Notes under the pieces: generated by a model
Seen by the model: the letters and a program-made list of their open reading frames with translations, nothing else
The model's database searches: none
Told to the model about the DNA's origin: nothing
Program-made: the position numbers and the translations under genes
NCBI GenBank assembly: GCA_964541695.1
Contig: CAZIRB010000011.1
Span: 1 to 37,138 of the forward strand
Direction: 5' to 3'
DNA length: 37,138 nt
From: CAZKGE01 sp964541695
GTDB taxonomy: Bacteria; Bacillota; Clostridia; Christensenellales; CAG-138
Part shown: piece by piece, positions 32,606-37,138 of the stretch
Layout of the letters: every line of letters begins with the position of its first letter
Numbering within the stretch: the stretch's first letter is position 1

Positions 32606-33877
32606 CGCGTGCAGCACGGGCACGAGCACGATGGCGACGAGGCCCGCGGTAAAGCCGCCGTTAAAGATATTGAACCCGCCGTGGAACGCCGCGGTGTACG
32701 ACACGCAGCACGCGTGCAGCGCGCCCGCGACGAGCCCGGCGACGAGACCATACCGGCCGGTGATCGGCGAGAGTCCGGTCGCAAAGCACGCGCCGATGCA
32801 GATCACCTGGTCGCTAAGCCTCCACTCCGCCACGAGCGAAACGAGCGCGTACCCCGCCAGGATCGGCAGCATATTGCGCGGCGTCGTGCCGAGACCGCAC
32901 CAGCAGACGAGGCAGAGGATGCTGCCGACGGTCAGCCCGGACAGCGGCGCGCCGGCGGCGACGACGCACGCGATCGCGGCAAGCCCCAGCAGCCCGAAAT
33001 TGATCAGCACGCACGGCAGCCCAAACTCCGTAACGTAATCCTCGCGGTATCCCGTGGTCGCAAGCAGCTTGCCGTAACCGCGGAACGAGAACCCGTTTGC
33101 GGCAAACCCCGCGATGATACATGCGGCGAACAGCGCGCCGAAGAATACCGGGATGAACGGCAGCTTGCCGTAGTACAGCGTCGAACAGAGCACGAACTCC
33201 GCGTCCGCGCCGAGCGGCGTCAGCGCGACCGTGCGGTAGATCGAGAACAGCACGAACGCGATCAACCCGGCCGAGAGTCCGACGTTATAGAGGTTGTACC
33301 CCTTGTGCATCGACAGCGTGTGCATGGACAGCGGCACAATTAAAAAACCCGCGCCGGTGCCGAGCACGAGCGCGAGCGGAATGCTGAAGTACAGCGGGAT
33401 CGGCACGTAGTACGAGAACAGCATCTCGGACACAAACGGCGACAGCGCGCCCGAAAACAGCGCAAAGTGCGCGTATTTTTTGAACGGTTCGCGCCTGACC
33501 AGGCAGTACAGGTACACGCCCGCCATCAGCGGCCAGATATTCAGGCAGTTTTTGCCGAAGAACGCGATGCCGATCGAATGGAAATAGGTGGCGATGTGCA
33601 AGCCGGACAGCTCCGCGCGCGCAAACGCGAACACGCCGCAGGTGATGACCCCGATGAGGCCCGCGTTCAGCCAGGCGCCGTTGACGCCGCCGACCGCGCA
33701 CGCGTCGGTCAATAGCTGATGCGGGGAGAGCAAAATCTTTGCCAGGTTGGGCAAGAGCGTTTCGATCGGCCCCAGCAAAAGCGACGTTCCGACCAATACA
33801 ACGGAGAACAGCAGAAAAAACAGCAATATCTCGTCGGAATTCTTATGCGGCCTGATTTCATGCGCGTGTTCGTGCAT
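32573..33877 (-). CDS. DUF1576-like multi-pass membrane protein
   Basis: 434 residues with about eleven or twelve hydrophobic segments. The N-terminus is His-rich (MHEHAHEIRPHKN). Internal repeats are visible: GLSAGLIAFVLF, GLVAGLVAGALHACCVSYTA and GGFNIFNGGFTAGLVAIVLVP, similar to known DUF1576 proteins, whose function is unsettled. Start: ATG 33877, just below a promoter and with no Shine-Dalgarno. The longer frame upstream crosses the promoter. It is divergent from the alpha/beta hydrolase. Confidence 0.75.
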   Translation of the reverse strand: MHEHAHEIRPHKNSDEILLFFLLFSVVLVGTSLLLGPIETLLPNLAKILLSPHQLLTDACAVGGVNGAWLNAGLIGVITCGVFAFARAELSGLHIATYFHSIGIAFFGKNCLNIWPLMAGVYLYCLVRREPFKKYAHFALFSGALSPFVSEMLFSYYVPIPLYFSIPLALVLGTGAGFLIVPLSMHTLSMHKGYNLYNVGLSAGLIAFVLFSIYRTVALTPLGADAEFVLCSTLYYGKLPFIPVFFGALFAACIIAGFAANGFSFRGYGKLLATTGYREDYVTEFGLPCVLINFGLLGLAAIACVVAAGAPLSGLTVGSILCLVCWCGLGTTPRNMLPILAGYALVSLVAEWRLSDQVICIGACFATGLSPITGRYGLVAGLVAGALHACCVSYTAAFHGGFNIFNGGFTAGLVAIVLVPVLHALVKPRGNPVR

Positions 33878-33887
33878 ATATAATTTT

Positions 33888-33917
33888 ATATTAACGGACC
33901 GTCGCGCCCGAATGCAA
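33888..33917 (-). promoter_or_regulatory. Promoter of the DUF1576-like gene
   Basis: On the minus strand TTGCAT (plus 33912-33917), 18 bases and TAATAT (plus 33888-33893). The ATG begins ten bases past the hexamer, so the leader would be about three bases. The start region is A/T-only. Confidence 0.55.
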
Positions 33918-34038
33918 GAAGAAATTTGCCCGCGCCCACAATCTCTCATAATCGCCCGGCCGCGCGCTGTCGAAGGTTTGCTTAACCTGTCGCAATCGCG
34001 CCGAATCGCGCGCGCCGCCCCCACAATCCCGAAATATG

Positions 34039-34047
34039 TGATATAAT
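34039..34047 (+). promoter_or_regulatory. Extended -10 promoter of the alpha/beta hydrolase
   Basis: TGA-TATAAT (34039-34047), no clear -35. The leader is about 26 bases and contains GAGGGGGG six bases before the ATG. Confidence 0.6.
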
Positions 34048-34079
34048 AGGCGCGCCACACCGGCAGAGGGGGGCGCCGC

Positions 34080-34817
34080 ATGTATTTTGACGAGTACGGG
34101 AACCGCGACAACCCGACCGTCGTGCTGCTGCATGGCGCGGGCATGACGGATTCGTTCGCGAACCAATACCGCTTTTCGGACTGCTACCACCTCGTCGTGC
34201 CGCACCTGTACGGCAGCGGCCGCGAGGTCGATACATTCTACGACCCGCAGGCCTGCGCGCACGGCGTCGCCGAGATCGTCATGGGCCTCGGCAAAGCCGG
34301 CGTGTCCGTCGTCGGCCACTCCGTCGGCGCAGAGGTCGCGCTGCTGCTCGTCACGCAGTTCGAGCCGCTGTTTCTGCGCGCCGCGTTCCTGAGCCCCTGG
34401 CTCTGCGCAAGCGAGCGCACGATCCACCGCTACGCGCGCCTCGCAAACTTCGCGAGCCGGCAGCTGCGGAGCGCCGCGCTCGTGCGCCTCAACGCCCGAT
34501 ATTGGCACCTCGACGAAAAACAGACCGCGTTCCTCGTCGACTACGCGAAAAGGATCACGCCGGAACAGTACCGCCGCTTTTTCGAGCGCCGCGTGTACCT
34601 CGACCGCCAGCCGCGCTACCCCTACCTCACCATCCCCATGCTCGCCGTCTGCGGCGCCCGCGAGGAGCGCGAGGTGCGGGAGTCCGTCCGCCGGCTCGGC
34701 GAGCGTAACAAACGCTGCGAAACACTCGTCCTCCGCGGCGCCGGCCACGACTTCCCGCAGCGCAAGGCGGCGCGGCTGAACCCCATCCTGCTCGATTTTT
34801 TGCAGACGGCGGTGTAG
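34080..34817 (+). CDS. Alpha/beta-fold hydrolase
   Basis: 245 residues. Signature elements are VVLLHGAGMTDSF (oxyanion hole, near 14-26), the nucleophile elbow GHSVG (near 79-83), and the catalytic His in GAGHDFP (near 222). The family covers esterases, lipases and related enzymes. Nothing here fixes the substrate. It is a single-gene unit converging on the membrane-protein pair, with repeat element V and a terminator between. Confidence 0.85.
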   Translation: MYFDEYGNRDNPTVVLLHGAGMTDSFANQYRFSDCYHLVVPHLYGSGREVDTFYDPQACAHGVAEIVMGLGKAGVSVVGHSVGAEVALLLVTQFEPLFLRAAFLSPWLCASERTIHRYARLANFASRQLRSAALVRLNARYWHLDEKQTAFLVDYAKRITPEQYRRFFERRVYLDRQPRYPYLTIPMLAVCGAREEREVRESVRRLGERNKRCETLVLRGAGHDFPQRKAARLNPILLDFLQTAV

Positions 34818-34849
34818 GGGGAACGAGGGGACGAGGGAACGAGAGAACG

Positions 34850-34981
34850 TTGGAGGCTCTGCCTCCAAACCTCCGCCAAAGGGGGGACCCCCCTTTGGAA
34901 GCCCAATTTGTTCATCCGATTTTCCACAGGATTCCAAAGGGACGTATCCCTTTGGCAGGGGTGCGGGGGCGGCGCCCCCGC
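34850..34981. repeat. Paired double-hairpin intergenic element, copy V
   Basis: Left unit: TTGGAGGC/GCCTCCAA (34850-34868) and CCAAAGGGGGG/CCCCCCTTTGG (34876-34898). Right unit, inverted: CCAAAGGGA/TCCCTTTGG (34934-34955) and GCGGGGGC/GCCCCCGC (34963-34981). The G/A-rich tail on the left repeats GAACGAGGGGACGAGGGAAC from just after the hydrolase stop. The centre here is short (35 bases) and has no terminator. Confidence 0.9.
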
Positions 34982-35021
34982 ATCGTTCCACAAATCGTTT
35001 TCCTTGCCCCTTCCGTATCCT

Positions 35022-35060
35022 AAAACGCGCGGGCCCCGGTTTCCCGGAGCCCGCGCTTTT
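35022..35060. terminator. Bidirectional terminator
   Basis: AAAA, then GCGCGGGC extended by CCGG (one mismatch), a four-base loop, and GCCCGCGC then TTTT. It can end the hydrolase transcript from the left and the membrane-protein operon from the right. Confidence 0.8.
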
Positions 35061-35090
35061 ACTTCTGTTCATTCCGTTCATCTCGCGCCC

Positions 35091-36860
35091 CTACGAGAAT
35101 TCCACGCGGTACACGACGATGAAGCTTGTGACGCGGTCGACCTCGACGAGGTCCGTGGCGCCGTAGTATCGTTTCATATAGTCGAGGAAGTGGCGGCTTA
35201 GGTGGTTCTCGACGGTGGAGACGAAATACACGTTGTCGCGGCGGAACACGTCCGGCGTGAACGCGTCGAGGCCGTTTGCGCGGATCTGCGCCTTCATGAC
35301 GCCGGTATACATGCCGGTGCCGCCCCAATCGAGCAGGTTAATAGGCTTTTTGCCGGGGTAGATCATGTACGGGTCGATGTCGTTGCCCACGTTGACGGCG
35401 CGGATATAGACGTTATGGCTGTGTTCGATCGCGTACTGCTTCAGTTGGCGCGACGCGTGCAGCGTATCGGCCGCGTCGTCGGACGCGTCCAGCGCGGCGA
35501 GCGTTTTGACGCCGGAAAGCAGCAGCGCCGCGGCGAAGATCAACGTTAAAGCAAGGTTAAACTCGCGGTAGGTGCGCGAGCGGTCCGCGCGCAGCGCGCA
35601 CTTCCCGTCGATTAAAAGCAGCGTCAGAATCAAAAACCCCGCCGCGGTCGGGTACGCCAATAGCAGATAGGTACGCAGAAGAAAACGGCCCGCGTAGCAA
35701 AGATAAAACGCGAGCAAAAAGCCGCCGAGCGCGCAGAAAAGCAGCGCGGCAAACTCCGGCCATCGTTCGCGCCGCCGGACAAAGCCGACGGCGCCGACAA
35801 GCAGCAGGCAGAGCATCGGCGCGAGCGTATACTTGATCTGCCCGTTGCCGCGGGCCGTGCGCACGCCCGTTTTGATTGCGTCAAGGAGCTTATCCAATAC
35901 GGAGCGGTTCGCGGCGACCGAATGCTCGGCGATGTAGCGCAGCGTATCGGCGTTGATGCGCGGGTCCATGAAGAAGCGCGCCTCGGCCATATCGTACAGC
36001 GTCTCGTCCCAGCCGACGGCCTCGTAGAGCGCGGGATTTTCTTCGTAGGTGTCGTGCGAATAGTCCATAAAGCCGCTGCGCGCGGTGTCGAACGCGACGT
36101 AGTCGGCGCCGTTGATGCGCTCGATGCCCCAGGCGTTCGTGAGCACGAGCGCGAGCGCGGTCAGCGCCGCGGCCGCGATAAACGGCAAGCGGATGGTCAA
36201 CGCGCGCTTGCGCGCCGCCCGATCCGGAACGCGCGCGGCGTGGACGAGCTGGTACGCGGCTGCGAGCGCGAAAAACGGCAAAATCGAGATGCCGGACGAG
36301 TTGCGGAACAGGAAGCAGCCTGCGAGCAGCAGCAAAATCGGCAGCAGCGCGCCGACGGGCCGCCTCTCGTCGGCCTCGCCGAGACCGAACGCGAGAAACA
36401 GCGCGAACGCGCCGGCACCGAGCACGCCCGCCGTGAGCGTAAACGCCATGGTGACGAGCGCGTAGGAGAAGAACAGCAGCATCATCGCGGACGCGGCCAG
36501 CAGCGGGAACACGAGCGGCAGCTTTTTATGCGCGGCCGTTTTGAGCACCGCGGCGGTCACGGCGACGGAGCCAAGGTACAGCCCGACGAGATGCGCAAGC
36601 GGCCACCAGCGCACGTCCGGCAGCAGGCGGTAGAGCCGGTTGACAAAAACGCCGAGCAGCCAGTTGATGAACGGGTGCGACGCATACGGCTCGCCGGTGA
36701 AATACCCTGCGAGCGTCTTGAGGATATTCGTGTCGTCGTTGTTTAGGAACGTGATCAGGTGCGTCGCGCGGATGAGCAGGCACCAGACGGCCGCGAGCGC
36801 GCCGGCAAGTATCCAGCGCCCCGCGCGCGTATGGTACAGCTTCCCGAAAAACGCCTTCAT
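35091..36860 (-). CDS. Large multi-pass membrane protein, second of a paralogous pair
   Basis: 589 residues with about ten hydrophobic segments through residue 470, then a soluble C-terminal domain of about 110 residues (KKPINLLDWGGTGMYTG, DVFRRDNVYFVSTVEN). The early loop HPFINWLLG and overall layout recall GT-C glycosyltransferase-like membrane proteins, but no DD or DE signature is secure, and I do not assign a function. The ATG overlaps the stop of the preceding paralogue (ATGA). The Shine-Dalgarno GGAGG lies inside that gene's end. Confidence 0.75.
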   Translation of the reverse strand: MKAFFGKLYHTRAGRWILAGALAAVWCLLIRATHLITFLNNDDTNILKTLAGYFTGEPYASHPFINWLLGVFVNRLYRLLPDVRWWPLAHLVGLYLGSVAVTAAVLKTAAHKKLPLVFPLLAASAMMLLFFSYALVTMAFTLTAGVLGAGAFALFLAFGLGEADERRPVGALLPILLLLAGCFLFRNSSGISILPFFALAAAYQLVHAARVPDRAARKRALTIRLPFIAAAALTALALVLTNAWGIERINGADYVAFDTARSGFMDYSHDTYEENPALYEAVGWDETLYDMAEARFFMDPRINADTLRYIAEHSVAANRSVLDKLLDAIKTGVRTARGNGQIKYTLAPMLCLLLVGAVGFVRRRERWPEFAALLFCALGGFLLAFYLCYAGRFLLRTYLLLAYPTAAGFLILTLLLIDGKCALRADRSRTYREFNLALTLIFAAALLLSGVKTLAALDASDDAADTLHASRQLKQYAIEHSHNVYIRAVNVGNDIDPYMIYPGKKPINLLDWGGTGMYTGVMKAQIRANGLDAFTPDVFRRDNVYFVSTVENHLSRHFLDYMKRYYGATDLVEVDRVTSFIVVYRVEFS

Positions 36861-37138
36861 GGTTTCGCCTCCGTTGATTGGACCGCGACGCGGTACACGG
36901 CCACGCCGTCGGTCACGGCGTCGACGAGCTCGAGGCGCGCGCCCTCGCCGTACACGCTCGCAAGATAAGCCGAAAACGCCTTCTGGTCGCGGCTGTCCGG
37001 CTCGGTCACAAAATACACGCCGTCGCGCAAAAACACGTCCGCCGTGAACGCGCCAAGGCCGAGGCGCGCGATCTGCAGCGCCTTTGCGCCCGTGTACGCC
37101 GTCGTGCCGCCCCAGTCGAGAAGGTTCGTTGGCTTTTG
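36857..37138 (-). CDS. Paralogous membrane protein, C-terminal fragment cut by the window end
   Basis: 93 residues of the C-terminal end. It begins QKPTNLLDWGGTTAYTGAK and continues with ADVFLRDGVYFVTEPD and YRVAVQS, matching the soluble domain of the next gene (KPINLLDWGGT, PDVFRRDNVYFV). Its stop codon overlaps the start of the 589-residue paralogue, so the two are translated from one mRNA. The membrane part must lie to the right of the window. Confidence 0.85.
   Translation of the reverse strand, partial: QKPTNLLDWGGTTAYTGAKALQIARLGLGAFTADVFLRDGVYFVTEPDSRDQKAFSAYLASVYGEGARLELVDAVTDGVAVYRVAVQSTEAKP

Noticed and set aside
2988..34981. CRISPR array or transposon inverted repeats as explanation for the hairpin units
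   Set aside because: Units are dispersed singly as inverted pairs, not as regularly spaced direct repeats, and no cas or transposase gene is present in the window.
1..37138. tRNA or rRNA genes
   Set aside because: No cloverleaf with a GGTTCGAATCC-type T-arm and no rRNA core sequence was noticed by eye; a tRNAscan run would be needed to exclude tRNAs fully.

Overview
The window looks like chromosomal DNA of an uncultured, G+C-rich member of the Clostridia (Bacillota). Supporting features are a glgBCDA operon that includes the Firmicute-type regulatory subunit GlgD, a T-box leader with a Met specifier in front of metG, the Bacillus-like neighbourhoods pth-mfd and metG-tatD, a Gram-positive LexA-box-like operator, lipoproteins with LxxC lipoboxes, and a sigma factor paired with a one-TM anti-sigma-like protein. 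A run of ten Ns (31710-31719) shows it is a draft scaffold, probably a metagenome bin. The genus cannot be named from sequence alone.

Layout. 1-2920: terminator of an upstream gene, a promoter, a stand-alone E2/CAT-like acyltransferase whose catalytic His is replaced by Glu, and an overlapping acyl-CoA ligase. 3189-9140 (minus): glycogen operon glgB-glgC-glgD-glgA. 9281-11429: AEC transporter and an alanyl-tRNA editing hydrolase. 11669-15201 (minus): DUF2156-like protein, DUF4349-like lipoprotein, large GNAT-like protein, with a 128-bp tandem repeat between the first two. 15397-15885: small HTH protein under a LexA-like operator. 15902-19487 (minus): PrsA/SurA-like lipoprotein, anti-sigma-like protein and ECF-like sigma factor. 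19845-23869 (minus): pth then mfd, divergent from a Met T-box, metG, a GNAT and tatD (23922-27534). 28003-31478: aconitase-family hydratase and NADP isocitrate dehydrogenase, together a citrate to 2-oxoglutarate pair. 31889-34817: yqeC, a DUF1576-like membrane protein (minus) and an alpha/beta hydrolase. 35091-37138 (minus): two tandem paralogous membrane proteins, the upstream one cut by the window end.

The most unusual structure is not a gene. Five intergenic regions (about 2990, 11480, 19640, 31500 and 34850) carry the same composite element: two inverted units, each of two adjacent hairpins, facing each other across a centre that sometimes holds the local terminator, with C/T-rich or G/A-rich tails outside. 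Stem bases change in compensating pairs between copies, and four of five elements pair one TTGGAGGC-type outer hairpin with one GCAGGGGC-type. The design recalls enterobacterial BIMEs (paired REP sequences), but the sequence is different and there is no REP-associated transposase here. A second intergenic family (13962-14209) is a different palindrome-rich tandem repeat.

Several genes (9281, 31889, 33877 and perhaps 322) have a -10 box placed so that transcription would begin at or within a few bases of the ATG, with no Shine-Dalgarno sequence, suggesting leaderless mRNAs. Extended -10 elements (TGnTATnnT) recur throughout.
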